Of a stretch of 64,000 bases of DNA, positions 49,791-61,600 are shown one piece after another. This DNA comes from Rhinopomastus cyanomelas (Eukaryota > Chordata > Aves > Bucerotiformes > Rhinopomastidae). Where the stretch lies: assembly GCA_013400115.1 (NCBI GenBank), contig VXBP01007533.1, forward strand, positions 248,001-312,000, read 5' to 3'. The position numbers and the translations under genes are program-made. The notes beneath the pieces were generated by a model. That model did not search any database. It was not told where the DNA came from and worked only from the letters and a program-made list of their open reading frames with translations. How positions within the stretch are numbered: position 1 is the first letter of the stretch; the number at the start of each line of letters is the position of its first letter.

Positions 49791-50130
49791 CCATAGGAAA
49801 GGAAACAAGGTGTGTGAGAAGGGGAAGCTGTCAAACAGGCTGAAATAGGAAAGAAACGCATAAATACTGACGTTTGAAGGGTAATGCGTAACGTTTATTC
49901 CCTAGCAAAACCCTGTTGAATTCTGTGATCTGTGTAAGGGAGTAAATCTTACCTAGTTTCTTAAACACTCCTTGATTGTTGAAAACATGCCCTGATTGAT
50001 TTGTAAAAGCAGAATGCTGTAACGAGATGCAGCTTCCTGGAAGTTTATGCTGGTGTCATGCCTTTTGCTAGTTACGCATTTACGTGGCTCCAGCCACTGG
50101 AGCCTCACTCCCACCCTGTAATACAGTTCT
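49791..50130. other. Unique non-coding sequence
   Basis: Nothing recognised. Confidence 0.45.
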
Positions 50131-50270
50131 CCTCACAGCACTCCTTTGTGCTAAGGGAGTACAGTAATCTCCACTTTACAAATGGGGGCCCGTGGCAAAA
50201 GAGAGGCTTAGTGACTTGCCCGAGGTCATGCAGGCAGCCCCTTATGGAGCAGAGAATTCAACCAGGCTGT
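50131..50270 (-). repeat. MIR-type SINE relic
   Basis: CCTCACAGCACTCCTTTGTG, CTCCACTTTACAAATGGGG, AGAGAGGCTTAGTGACTTGC and CCGAGGTCATGCAGGCAGCC run in the order of antisense MIR, whose core is an ancient tRNA-derived CORE-SINE shared by amniotes. Confidence 0.7.
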
Positions 50271-51662
50271 CAGCCTTTTTGCACCTAATTGCTCAGAAGG
50301 TTCTATCCAGATTTCAGAGATGATTTAGAGGTTATGGAAGGCAGTCTGTCTGAAAAAGAATAGCTGGATCAAGTGAAGAAGTGCTGCTTATGTGTGGATT
50401 TCCAGTATCAGTAAGTCAAATAAAAGTTTTTCAGCTGGCAGCTCTGTTTTCCTCTCGCTTGTGCAAGCTTGCTCTCTCATACGGACACACATGCCCTCTC
50501 TGCAACTTGTTTCGCTTCTGTCTCGGAGGAATGACTTGGATAAAGGAAATTAGTATAATTAAATGATCATGCAGGAAGCTAATGGTAAGTATTTACTTGC
50601 ATAAAATCAGAAGAGGAGAAAGGACGAGGTGCGTTTCTTAATCTTTGCTCTTTGGGGATTTGTTGTTGTGAACAGAGAATTGAGTGACAGATTTGTTCTC
50701 AGTAGAAAATGCTTGAAACACATTGGTCTGCTTTGGCATCAGAAAGATTAGAGGGCACATTGTGAGAATTTGTAGGGATTTATGTGCTTTTTAGAAAGGA
50801 TTAAGAATAAAAAAGAATCCTGATTAGAAATGCTGCCTGACCACATCCCTACCCTACAGGCCAAGGTCGGCATGGTGGCTTTCTTTTATGTCAGTACCAC
50901 ATTGTTTGTGTTGCAGCTTCAGTTACAGTTGGTTTTGTTTAAAGACCAAGGTTTAGGTGCACACAGCATGTGGAATTAGATGCTATGAGTTTTTGCAGCA
51001 TCCTTGAAATCTTACTCAGCTGCAAGTTTGAAAGACCAGAAAAAAATATTATATTTTAGAGAGAGGCTTATGCTAGGAAGCTGCTTAAATTCATAGCTTT
51101 TAAGTGTCTGGTTTTTTCCTGTCTACCAAACTTTAATCTAATGCAAGATTTATTCTTGAGGACAGTATTTCTTTGACATATTTGGACATGGTAGTTCCAT
51201 GGTAACACCAGACTGCACAACATGGAATTATTTATTTGTTTGGGAATACAACTGTTAAACATCCTTTAAACTGAAAAAACCAACTTCCTAATTGTTTACT
51301 AGAAGCATCCTCAGCTTATGTCAGTAAATGATGTCAGGCAAAATGTGGATGATTAGAGGCTTCTTGTGCTGATTTGAGCTAATATTAATTTGTGAATTCA
51401 GTCCTGTTTAGATACTTTATTCTGAAAAATTTAAATTCATGCAACATGTGCTTATAGAAAACACTTGCTATTAGTGTGTGTTGCAGTCTCACTGTCTTAG
51501 GCATCAATTTGTTAAAAGGTTTTGACGTCTTACCAGCATGCAACAGAAACATAACCTGACCAATAAAAGTAGATTAAAACAAGGTTCTTCTTCTTTCTTC
51601 TTGCCCCCATCCTATTTGTTGGGATTTTTTTCCTTTGGTTTTCTCTTTTCTTCATTTTGTAT
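50271..51662. other. Unique non-coding sequence
   Basis: Nothing recognised except the right copy of the 26-bp repeat. Confidence 0.45.
50963..50988. repeat. 26-bp direct repeat, right copy
   Basis: Identical to 48877-48902; the interval of about 2.1 kb includes a CR1 and a MIR relic. Confidence 0.9.
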
Positions 51663-52434
51663 AGAGCTTGATCGAATAGTAAGGCAGGTCAGTGGGAAGT
51701 TAGTGCTGGACTTTAGGGACAGTCAGCATGGCTTCACCAAGGGGAAGGCATGCTTGACCAACTTGATAGCCTTTTATGAGGGCATAACCAGGTGGATAGA
51801 TGATGGCAGAGCAGTGGATGTGNTTGTGCCCAAGAGGTCCAACAGCATCCTAGTGGGGAACAGAACGGGGGTGGTTAGCAGACCGAGCGAGGTTCTTCTC
51901 CCCCTCTACTCTGCCCTGGTGAGACCACACCTGGAGTATTGTGTCCAGTTCTGGGCTCCTCAGTTCAAGAGGGATGTGGAGCTGCTGGAGGAAGTCCAGT
52001 GTAGGGCAACAAGGATGATGAAGGAAGGGGAACACCTCCGTTATGAGTAGAGGCTGAGGGAGCTGGGTCTCTTTAGCTTGGAGGAGACTGAGGGGTGACC
52101 TCATTAATGTCTATAAGTATTTGAAGGGTGGGTGTCAGGAGGATGGAGCCAGGCTCTTCTCAATGTCATCTAGTGATAGGATGAGGGGCAATGAGTGTAA
52201 ACTAGAACAAAGGAGGTTCCATATCAATATCAGAAGGAACGTCTTCCTGGTGAGGATGACGGAGCACTGGAACGGGCTGCTCAGGTGGGTTGTGGAGTAC
52301 CCTTCAGTGGAGATGCTTAAACCCTGCCTGGATGTGTTCCTGTGTGACTTGGTCTAGGTGATCCTGCTGTGTCAGAGGGATTGGACTAGATGATGTTTTG
52401 AGGTCCCTCCCAATCCCTAATGATTCTATGAATC
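51663..52434 (+). mobile_element. CR1 LINE, RT start joined at an N to the 3' end
   Basis: Left part (51663-51822) encodes QHGFTKGKACLTNLIAFYEG and the start of the palm motif; at the single N (51823) it jumps to the C-terminal block (LLPLYSALVRPHLEYCVQFW onward), skipping the rest of RT. A TAG follows at 52048. The 3' UTR is complete to CCCTAATGATTCTATGAATC. Confidence 0.94.
51823..51823. other. Single-N assembly join
   Basis: One N inside a CR1, exactly where the element jumps from one ORF2 region to another; likely a scaffolding join, so sequence may be missing. Confidence 0.7.
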
Positions 52435-52973
52435 TTTTTCTAGAGGGTTTTTCCTAGCCACAGGAGTTTTTGTCCAAAGCAATCCAGACATACCAGAGCA
52501 CAGCAATGCTTGGAGAATGCGTGTATGCTGAATACGTAGTGACTCTGTTTCAACACTTGGTGAATCATGCATAATCAAAGCACTGTACCTAAGGACAGAT
52601 ACTCAAGCATTTTGTCCCTACAGAACAGTCAGTTTTGTGAGCATCTCCAGTGTAAGAAAACTCTTACACTACTCTCATACATACTGCAGACTTTATAAAG
52701 ACATTAACCAAAACTGAGTCCCATTTGCATGGGTGAGTATCAGTTTGAATTTGGTTCTAGAAGCTGGTTGTTGGGTTTTGGTTTTTTTTTTTTTCAATTT
52801 TACTACTCTTACAATACTGTTTTTAAAACAATTTATGGAATATATTCTTTCTTTGATGTTTAGCTTTGCAAACTCTCTGCAAATTTGATACAGATGTGTG
52901 GGAAAGGATAGATTTTCCTACTAGCTTCTTATGTAATCAAGTATATTACAATGTCTTTAGACTGCAAAAGATT
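52435..52973. other. Unique non-coding sequence
   Basis: Contains a T13 run (52782-52794); nothing else recognised. Confidence 0.45.
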
Positions 52974-53562
52974 TTCATAGAATGGCTGAGGTTGGGAGGG
53001 ACATCAGAGATCATCTACTTCCCTGCCAGAGGCAGTGATACCTCTCAACTAGACCTGGTTGCTCAAGGCCTCATTCAACCTGACCTTGAACACCTTCAGA
53101 GAGGGTGCATCCACCACCTGCCTGGGCAATCTAGTTCAGAGTCTCTCCACCCTTGCACTGAAGAACTTTGTCCTAACATCTAGTGTGAACCTACTTTCCT
53201 TCAGTTTAAAATAATTTCCCTTTTTCATATTGCTAGATCTCCTTGTAAAAAGGCCCTCTCCACCCTTTCTGTAGGTTCCCATCAGGTATTGGAAGGCAGC
53301 TATAAGGTCCCCCTGGAATCTTCTCTTCCTTAAGATTAACAACCCTAGGTCCCTCAACCTGTCCTCATAGTAAAGTGCTCCAGCCATTGGATGTTCTTTG
53401 TGGTCTGCTCTGGACTCGCTCCAACAGTTCTATGTTGGGGACACCAGAACTGGACACAGTACTTGAGGTGGGGGTCTCACAAGAGCAGAGTAAAGTGGGA
53501 CAATCACCTCTCTTGCTCTGCTGGCCACACTTCTCTTGATGCATCATAGGATACCTGGCACA
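52974..53562 (-). mobile_element. CR1 LINE, 3' UTR and ORF2 C-terminus (older subfamily)
   Basis: Minus strand: tip TTTCATAGAATGGCTGAGGT, then CCTTGAACACCTTCAGAGAG, and the coding frame RDLGLLILRKRRFQGDLIAA followed by FQYLMGTYRKG. The tip type (GGTTGGGAGGGACATCAGAG) differs from the main group. Confidence 0.93.
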
Positions 53563-54518
53563 TTATTGTCACTACTAGTGACAATATGCAAATTATATTA
53601 CAGGCCTGACTAATTTGTTAGTGAAGAGTTTCAAAGCTGGAGAGACATTATGGGCTTTGGCATTTATGGTTAATGGAGAGGTGTAGTTTAGTGGAGGAGA
53701 AGAATGCATGGGAAGAAAAACTGGAGACTGAATAACTAGTTGAGCTTGTTGGAAAGCAGAGATAATCTGTGAAAAAGACATTCACTTTCAGAAAGAGGCC
53801 AGAATAAACCTGGTAATGGGAATTAGGCCAATTCAGAAGGGGTAAGTAGGTACAAAATGATCACTGTCATGAACTAGAAGTTACATAGGTCATGGTCGAT
53901 ATTGATGACAGTTTGAGATGTGAACATTGTTTGCACCTGAAACGTGCTTGTGAAGATGGACTCAGTATACACCAGTTCATAGCTGTGCTGGGGTAAACTA
54001 GTTGAGTGGAGAACTGAGTATGGATTCTTTTCCTTAACAAAAGAACAGGTAGTAGAAGGGATAATTCTCTCTCGGGCAAATGTTCGTTAATCGCAGTGAC
54101 TACAGCTGTGAGATACTGTCGTTCTTTGTTAGGGTGTTGAGTATATTTATTAGAAAAGGAACAAGTCTTGGATTTTATCTCTTGTCTCTGGAATACAGTG
54201 TCTCCTCCATATGTCAATTACACAATTTCTTACCATTCTTCGGGATAGCTTGGGATTTTTTTTTTTCCTGCTTGTGTTTTAAAGAGTTGCTTTTGTTGGA
54301 GAGAGAGAATTGGGCTGTGCTATGAAGAGTCTGGATGCCGGCACAGACATTCATTGCAATAATTAACTGGTGTTAATGAAGGCAGACTTTCTCACTTGAA
54401 AGCTTTGTGTAATCTTTGAGGAAGTATCTTTACTCCATTTATATTTTTCTCTCTTCAATTCAGTTGTTAGAAACACTGGAGGATTGTAGACCAATCACTT
54501 CTGTGAGAGCGAATGTCC
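53563..54518. other. Unique non-coding sequence
   Basis: Nothing recognised. Confidence 0.45.
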
Positions 54519-54874
54519 TCCTAAACCAGGGGTCCTCACATTTTTTTAAACAGGGGGCAGGTTCACTGTCCCTCAGACAGTGTCGGGGGCCAGGCTATAG
54601 TTTGTGCTGCCTGGCTTGTCCTGCCTGGGAGCTGGAGGGAGGGAGGGAGGGAGAGACGGGGGAGCCGCCCCCCTCGCTGATGCCGCTGCCCCCCTCCTCA
54701 GCCCGGCTGTGCAGTTGGCAGGAAGTCATCTGTGGCTGCTCGGTTTCCCCCTCACCAACCCCCGGCGGGAGCAGGGGGTGTGTGTGTTTCTGTAAATACT
54801 GGCGGGCTGCATTGGAGACCATGGAGGTCCATATCCGGCCTGTGGGCCGAGGTTTGAGTACCCCTGTCCTAAAC
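54519..54874. mobile_element. Complete non-autonomous hAT element (340 bp) with 8-bp target duplication
   Basis: TCCTAAAC occurs at 54519-54526 and again at 54867-54874, directly flanking 54527-54866. The ends are CAGGGGTCCTCACA and, inverted, CAGGGGTACTCAAA. An 8-bp duplication and CAGGGG-type ends are typical of hAT (Charlie-like) elements. The interior is GC-rich, has no transposase frame and contains a (GGGA)4 tract. Confidence 0.92.
54637..54652 (+). repeat. (GGGA)4 tract, G-quadruplex potential
   Basis: Four GGG runs at 54637, 54641, 54645 and 54649 with single-base loops, inside the hAT element. Confidence 0.85.
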
Positions 54875-56071
54875 AGTTTTTGAACAACACAGAAAAGAGG
54901 TTTCTGTTGTTCGTGGAGCTTGTCAGCCATGCTCTATGGAAAACTATTCTCAGACAGGTTTCAGATGCGGACTTGTAACAGTGGAGAGCAAGTTCTATGT
55001 GGAAATGAGCTTTGTGTTCTTGTGCTCTCTAAGTGACTGTGGCTTGTTCTATAGAAAATATCCTTCATTTAGTGAGAATAGTGTGTCCTTAATTTAATTT
55101 ATTTCTTTCATAAGTTTCTCTGTTTACTCAAGAATTCTTTATTGTAACTTTCATTAGAATCAGGTGTCCCGGTACGTAGTCTATCACAGATTAGTTTATG
55201 ACAGATGGTTGACTGGAAGCTCAGTTTGGTTCAACATGGCCTGTTGGTGGGTCAAGTAATTTCTGAGGTTTTTTCCTGTATTAAACTTGTTTATTAAATA
55301 GACGTTTTGCAGTGGAGCTAGGAATAGGTCAGCTACTATTTCTTTTCTGGAAAGCTTGAAATTTTACTTACAAAAATAAAACAATTTTTGCTTTTTGTTA
55401 AATGTGTAGCTGAAGAGTCACCTCTGAAGCAGACATTTGTAGTGAGGTCTCTAAAATTCCATTTCTATAGCACTGCAAAGTTTGGTCTCCGTGCTGTTTT
55501 ATTAGTCTGTGTGCTGTAGAAGGATTTGCAGTAGAGACTTGGAATTTCTGCAGAAGTATTTGTTAGGTATTAGCAGTTCTGTGGAGAGAGATATCCAGCT
55601 ATTTCTTAAGATCTTGAAAGCATGGTATGAATAATCAGATTTTCCACATTCCCGCTTGAAACTTAAATCCAAGTAACCATTTGTTTAATGCTGGCTCTGC
55701 TTTTGAGACTTACTGATTTCAGTGTATTCCAGTCCAGGAAAATTAAAGTCACATTCTGAAAATATCTTCCTGAAATAAGTTATTACCTTTTAATACAGTT
55801 GTAAAAGATGACTTTTTGCTTCAGGCTCTGGCCTGGGACTTTAGAGTTCAAATTCAGTTCAGTGCATAGCTGTGATCCTAAATGCAACTGTAGGCACATC
55901 AGGCATTCTGTTTGGCTCTTGGGTTCCCCACCCAGCAAATACCACTTGTCACTTTTAGCTGAACGATTTATGCGTATGAATACAGCTTACATCTAGAACA
56001 ATCTGCTCTTGATCTGATTCTTAGCTCTTATTGTAAGTAATTAATTATCATAACTTCTTTATTACCACTGA
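54875..56071. other. Unique sequence, intron directly upstream of the MYLK start exon
   Basis: AT-rich; no repeat family or further exon recognised. Confidence 0.5.
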
Positions 56072-56095
56072 TTTTTTTAATTATTTGTTTTACAG
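56072..56095 (+). other. Splice acceptor of the MYLK start exon
   Basis: A T-rich tract leads into TTTTACAG directly before 56096. It shows that at least one non-coding 5' exon lies upstream. A possible branch-point region, ACTGAT, sits near 56067. Exon start is inferred from this site together with the conserved coding sequence. Confidence 0.85.
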
Positions 56096-56253
56096 TCCAC
56101 AACATGGGGGATGTGAAACTGGTAACAACTACTCGAGTCTCGAAAACGTCCCTGAGGCTCAGCCCTCCTGTCCCTACTGAAGCACCAGCATTTACTCTTC
56201 CTCCTCGGAATATCCGAGTACAGCTGGGAGCCACAGCAAGATTTGAGGGGAAG
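56096..56253 (+). CDS. MYLK: MYLK first coding exon (long-form myosin light chain kinase, N-terminus), partial gene
   Basis: Myosin light chain kinase is a Ca2+/calmodulin-dependent Ser/Thr kinase that phosphorylates the regulatory light chain of myosin II and drives smooth-muscle and non-muscle contraction at actin filaments. Seen here: the exon starts after a TTTTACAG acceptor with 8 bases of 5' UTR; the ATG at 56104 has A at -3 and G at +4. Fifty codons follow, beginning MGDVKLV and ending ARFEGK, then a GTAAGA donor in phase 0. Residues about 27-50 (APAFTLPPRN onward) are the start of the first Ig (I-set) domain; residues 8-26 are the variable linker before it. I recognise this as the conserved N-terminus of the long isoform; the short smooth-muscle form and telokin start from internal promoters further downstream. 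The frame runs past the donor only by chance (VRKTGW...). The rest of the gene lies beyond the window. Confidence 0.93.
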
Positions 56254-56259
56254 GTAAGA
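56254..56259 (+). other. Splice donor of the MYLK start exon
   Basis: AAG|GTAAGA is a near-consensus 5' splice site in phase 0, placed exactly where the conserved Ig-domain protein sequence stops. Confidence 0.88.
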
Positions 56260-57567
56260 AAGACAGGATGGAGGGCTTCTTCTTTTGGTTTTGCTCTTTC
56301 CTGAAGCTGCCTAATAGGCTGCAGAGATGGTGAATGTACTTCTGCAATGCAGGACCTTTACTGAAGAAGAATACACCTGTTTACACTCCAGAGGAGGTAG
56401 GAGTAGCACGGATCTGTTTCTGAGTAAAGTGTTGCAAAACCCAAGTATGAAGTGTCGATAGTGCTAGGTACAAGTGGAAAACTACTTCAAGAGCTGTCTC
56501 TAATCAGAGAGTACATATATCAAAGAGTACATATTCTCCTACTGCTTCTTCATCTCCCTACAGCCCAAATCTGCCTGTCACGAAGCTACATGTGTGAAAC
56601 TAATCTAACCCTGCTATAGCATGTTTTTCTAAGTAGTCAAGGTAGTAATCTGTGAAGAGAGTTGTGATGTTGTATCTGCACATCTGCCATACCAGGTGTT
56701 AACCTGAGAAAACAATTAGTGTTTTCAAAAGGTTGATTTGTTCAAGGAAACTTGTTTACCTGGAGGGCTAGTAGGAGTGGGATGTGGATCCTGGTTTTTC
56801 CCCTTGTCCTCATCCTTGTGACATTGGAAACCCGTAGGCACAATTCAGCTTCATGTCATGATCCAGTCCTGGTTTGGTCCCTTCTTTGTTCTAGTTACCT
56901 TCCTTTCTCCTCCCATAACCCAAACCTTGTTTCTGGAGCTTCTGGCTTTCCCTCAGCCCTGTCAGCTTCTTTGTCCATGTTACACTCTGATTGCAAGCTG
57001 GCAGCTGTATCACCACACTGACCAGCTTTTAGGCTTTGAAGTGGTGGGACTTGATGACAGAGGCAGGAAATGACAACTTTACTGAAACAAAAGCGAGGGC
57101 CCGAAGGAATTTTGGAAATCCCTAACTTCTGAAACTCACTTAAAGAGAGGGTTGTTAAATGGCATCTGATATTTATCTGTTTTTCTTATGTAAGAGCAGG
57201 CCAGGAACTGGGATTTTTCAACAGGAACTGGGCAGAAAAATAATTTTTGGAACATAGTATCTTTTAAACACAAAACAAAAAATCAGAAGTAGTCTTTGGA
57301 TTTAACTTTTCAAAGAAAAGTTGGATTTTTTCATTGAAACCAGATAATTTCAGTGAACCAACTGACAGTTTACTAGACTGTTTGTTAATTAGTTGGTGTA
57401 ACAGGTGGTGTCAATCCAATTAACAGGTTACCAAATCTTTAAGAAGATTTTTTAATTTAAATTAACATGATTTTATTATTTTTCTAACTAATCAGTCAGA
57501 ATCCTTCTACCTACAGTAGAAGCCAATCTCAGTGAGCATTCCTTTCCTTATTGTTTTTACCCTTCTG

Positions 57568-57722
57568 TCCCCCATCTGGAGATGTTCAAGGCCTGACTGG
57601 ATAGGTTCCTGTGTGACTTGGTCTAGGTGATCCTGCTGTTGTGGCCGGATTGGACTAGATGATCTTTCGAGGTCCCTTCCAATCCCTAGTGATTCTGATT
57701 CTATGATTCTATGAATCTGTGA
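57568..57722 (+). mobile_element. CR1 LINE, 3' UTR end
   Basis: GGAGATGTTCAAGGCCTGAC then TGTGTGACTTGGTCTAGGTG, GGACTAGATGATCTTTCGAG and repeated ATTCTATG units. In the MYLK intron, sense orientation. Confidence 0.94.
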
Positions 57723-58525
57723 TTTAAAGTAACAACTATCTGACAACTAAAGACAATGGAGACACAAAGAATGACAAATGAAATAGTTTTGTTTGTGGTT
57801 AGTAGGCTTTTGGTGACAGAATATTAACCTGATTTCATCCAGCTCTGTGCTCTCTCAATTCTTGGTGAATCAGAATGGTAATGTTCCTCTAGCTGCATAG
57901 TACAGTCACATTTTAACTCTGTGGTCTGCCAGCCCTTGTGCTCCACAATACCCAAGGAAGCCTTTAGCTATGGAATATGTAGTATTTAAATTGGTTTTTT
58001 GCAAACCTTAGAATATGAATGTCATCCACTCTATTTTGTAGAAGTACACACGCACTGACAGTAGCATCTGGTGCCCTTCACCTGAAGTCTAATTCATTTG
58101 TATCACACTCCCATGCTCGTCCTGTGAACCATGGATAAGAAATTTTTCTGTTCTGTGGTCATCCTACAACAAGAGTTCAATCTACTTAAACTTGATTCTT
58201 TTTTGTCTATAAACTCTGGTGTTCCTGTATAATGCAATAACTCAGCAGTTCGCATCCACAGAGAGGCAAATAAATACAAATATTTCAAACCAAAGTTCTG
58301 TTGAAAGTCAGGGCACTTGAATAAAAACTGTGACATAATTGTGTAAATATCAAGCACAATGATTAGTGGTACTGATTTTTGCTTGTTTCTTGGTATCACT
58401 TAAACAGCTTAATTTGGCTGGTGTCCTCACGTATCTCAGCAGATAGTATTTAACACCTACACAAGCCAAAGTAGAGTTGGAAGCCTTCTTTGATGACTTT
58501 CCTAGATAAGACAACAGAGAAATAG

Positions 58526-58615
58526 TCATTGTTATCTACCCTCACATTCCTGTGGAGTACTGAGACACAATGAGATGTACTGGTTGGTGCAAGAGCCTGG
58601 ATTCAGAACTGGTGT
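58526..58615 (-). repeat. Possible MIR-type SINE relic
   Basis: ATCTACCCTCACATTCCTGT, GAGTACTGAGACACAATGAG and GAGCCTGGATTCAGAACTGG follow antisense MIR order loosely. Confidence 0.4.
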
Positions 58616-61600
58616 CTTGCAGAAGTCCAATTCCCATCCAGCACATTAGACAAGAACCTGTCTTTGCTGGAGATAAATAGCCTCTGGTTTTGAAAGGGGA
58701 ATTTAAAACCTGTGATAGGTGCTAATATCACCAGTACCGAGGTGACTGCTGTTAGGGTAAGAGCACCACTTAATGAAAACACTGGGCCAGAGTTAGGGCC
58801 CCTGAGCCTCCATGCACAAGCTGGGATGCTTTGCGTGTTGGGATATGCTGATGGACAGAAGTGCAGACAAAAAAATATGTCTGCTTAGGAAACTCTTGCA
58901 TGATCATGGGTTTAATGGAAAACATTATGTTGGATTTGTTCAGAGCTCACACTGGGAATACCAGCAACTGCAGTTAAGCGGAGCTCTATTGAAAGCACAT
59001 GCAGACTAAGCACTTTTTCTGGGACCTAAACCAAAGTAGCTACTTTTGAATGTGTTGCCCTTATCAAGATCACAGCAATTTTGGTTTTGAGAAAGCACTG
59101 GAAAGAAGAGTCAAGCTGACAAAATTTCTCTTGAACTTAGCATGTCTACAAATGTTGATTCTGAACTGTTGAACTATAAGTTTATAGCCACGTCAGTTTA
59201 TACTTAAGTATTTCAGTTAATCGTTTGAGAGCTTTTACTATTAAAGAGCTGTTGCTCAGCCCTTAATTTTTATTTTACTCGCAGTAGTTTGTGGACTGTA
59301 CGGCACAATTTATATCTGCTAAGCTGTTCTTAAAGAATGTGTGTGAAGCCTCAAAATGTTATGGATTGTACAGTTTATCACAGAATAAAAACATCAATGA
59401 CAGTTGCAAATGAGCAGCAGATGCCTTGCAGTAGGCTCACGTATAGAAGTCTCTTACTTAGTATAAAGCAGTAAGTTGCACATAGCACAACAGACAGTGC
59501 AAGTAGAGATGCCACATGTGTAAGCTGCCTGATGTAATGTCTTCACATTCAAACATTGTACCATTAATTCTACTTTTTAATGACATTGAAATGAAAATAC
59601 TTCAGGAGTTCTACATTTCTTGCCTGGTGTGCTTGCCAGCTCTACCGAGTAGCCCTGACAGCTCTTTATGACCTCTCCAGAACACTGCTAGCAATCCCTC
59701 AGGCCAAGAAATGGCAAATTCAAACTACAACATAGGGCTTTAGCATTTTCCTAAGACCTGCATTAATTTGAGCTGCTGTTTGAACTTGGAAATTAAATAA
59801 ATTCAAAGCAGTGCTACCCTGAAATTCTACTTGAAATAACTAAGGACAAATGGACTTGTTTGTGTTATGGTACCTGGGAAAAGGTACCTGGGGAAGAAAT
59901 GCTGTATCCAAACAGTTATACTCTGGTGACTGAATTCAAAGTTAATATCTGTGCACCTTTGGGAACTCTCCACACTGAAGTTTACTCAAATAAATGATTG
60001 AAGGTTGAAAAATCTGCAGCTTCTGTCTGCTTTTCAGTTAGCAGACTATGTCTTCTATGGACTGGTCATTAATTCTTCCCTGCTTGGAGTACCACAAATG
60101 CCAGTTCCCCTAAAGAACAGTGCTGGTGTGTGTAGTGCTCTGCACCTTCACAATTTGCAAATAAGCGCTGAATAGTGAAGTAAAAATGCAGTTAATACAC
60201 AAAGTATTTAGAGTCAAAACTGAAGTTGGTGAGGTGCCATCTGCAAAAGGATCTCATTCTGTTTAGTGCCTGGACTATACAAAATCAAATGCTGTCTGGC
60301 CTTGATGAGTACAAAGTGTAAACAACAGAAATACTTAGTCCAAATGAAAGCCCTGAGCAGCAACCTGACTGATCAGCTGCAAAGGGACAGAAGGGGGGTA
60401 GTCTCAGTTATACCTATCAGAGGTCACCACTGAGTTCCCAAGTACATGTTTTGGGCAGATCATTACAAGTCACACCAGGAGCAGATGCAAAGGGCAGTGT
60501 AGAAAACCATTCAGAACATCTGACAAACTTTGACCTTTATTCTGCTGCCTGCAAACAAAAGTCAGATACAAAAAAAAGACCAAACCAAAACCCAGAAGGG
60601 ACTTGGCATAACAAATACTTGTTAATAGCAGAGAGTAAAGTATTTGTGTCTTTTGCAAAACTTAAGAGTATTGACCCATCAGATTGTAGCAAGGAAACAG
60701 CGGAAGAAATGTTAACTGAGGAGTCTGACAGATCTTGTCAAGTGTGGTTCCACTCATAGAAGTGAAGATATAAGAAAATACAATATAATTCGTAGGTGAA
60801 GATACTATTAAAAACAAACTCACACTTGAAATGTGGTAGAATCTCTATAATGCATCTTTTTTTTTCAGATGTCTAGGTATCAGCAAAAAATGGAGTATTA
60901 TTCACTTTGTAGCAATTTATGTGTTAGGTAGGTGCAACTGAAAGTCGTCTCCAAGAGACTGAAGGCTTCTCCAAGAGATTCAGACCAGACAGTAATTGCT
61001 GCCCTATGTCCTACAAAAAAGACATTCTTCCAATAGTCACCAAACTCTAGCCTGTGTCCTCTCTTTAACTTGAGTCAAGAGATTTTGATCAAAAGACTTG
61101 TGAGAGAAACAAAGTACTTGAAAGGAAACTTAGCAAGGGATGCTAAGAACTGGATACACCACATCGGCAGAGTTGTAACTACTAGAAAAAGAAGTGACCT
61201 CTTACAATAGCTCATACTGATATGAACTCAGTGTGAGTCTCAGGGAAAAGGTATGATAAAGCTGTGGAGACTACAATCCCACTTAATAGGTGGCACATTT
61301 TTATTTCTAGTTTAAATATTTTTATTAGTGCAGGTTGGAAATGTGCTTCTTGGCAGTGCAACTCTTTTGTAGTCTTGTCACAAAGCTTCTGTTAGGCTGG
61401 AGATGCAGTTTGCTTTAACAAACGAACAGCAGATGTTCTTGATAAAGGAAAGTGGACATGATAACATCATTAAACTCCTTCTCTGACTTCAAACACACAC
61501 AGACCATAGCTCAAGAATAGTTTATCCATCTTAAAAGCTTCCTTCTAAAACAGAGAACTTGTCTGGCAAGTTTAAATGTGGAAATGTTAAATATTTGTAG

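Noticed and set aside
49034..49843. 269-codon open frame as a host gene
   Set aside because: It is CR1 reverse transcriptase; residues after about 49790 are chance read-through.
54416..54883. 155-codon open frame
   Set aside because: Mostly the GC-rich interior of the hAT element, where stop codons are rare; composition explains it.
60451..60759. 102-codon plus-strand open frame in the MYLK intron
   Set aside because: No recognised domain, no splice context and no codon pattern; of a length expected by chance in this amount of AT-rich DNA.
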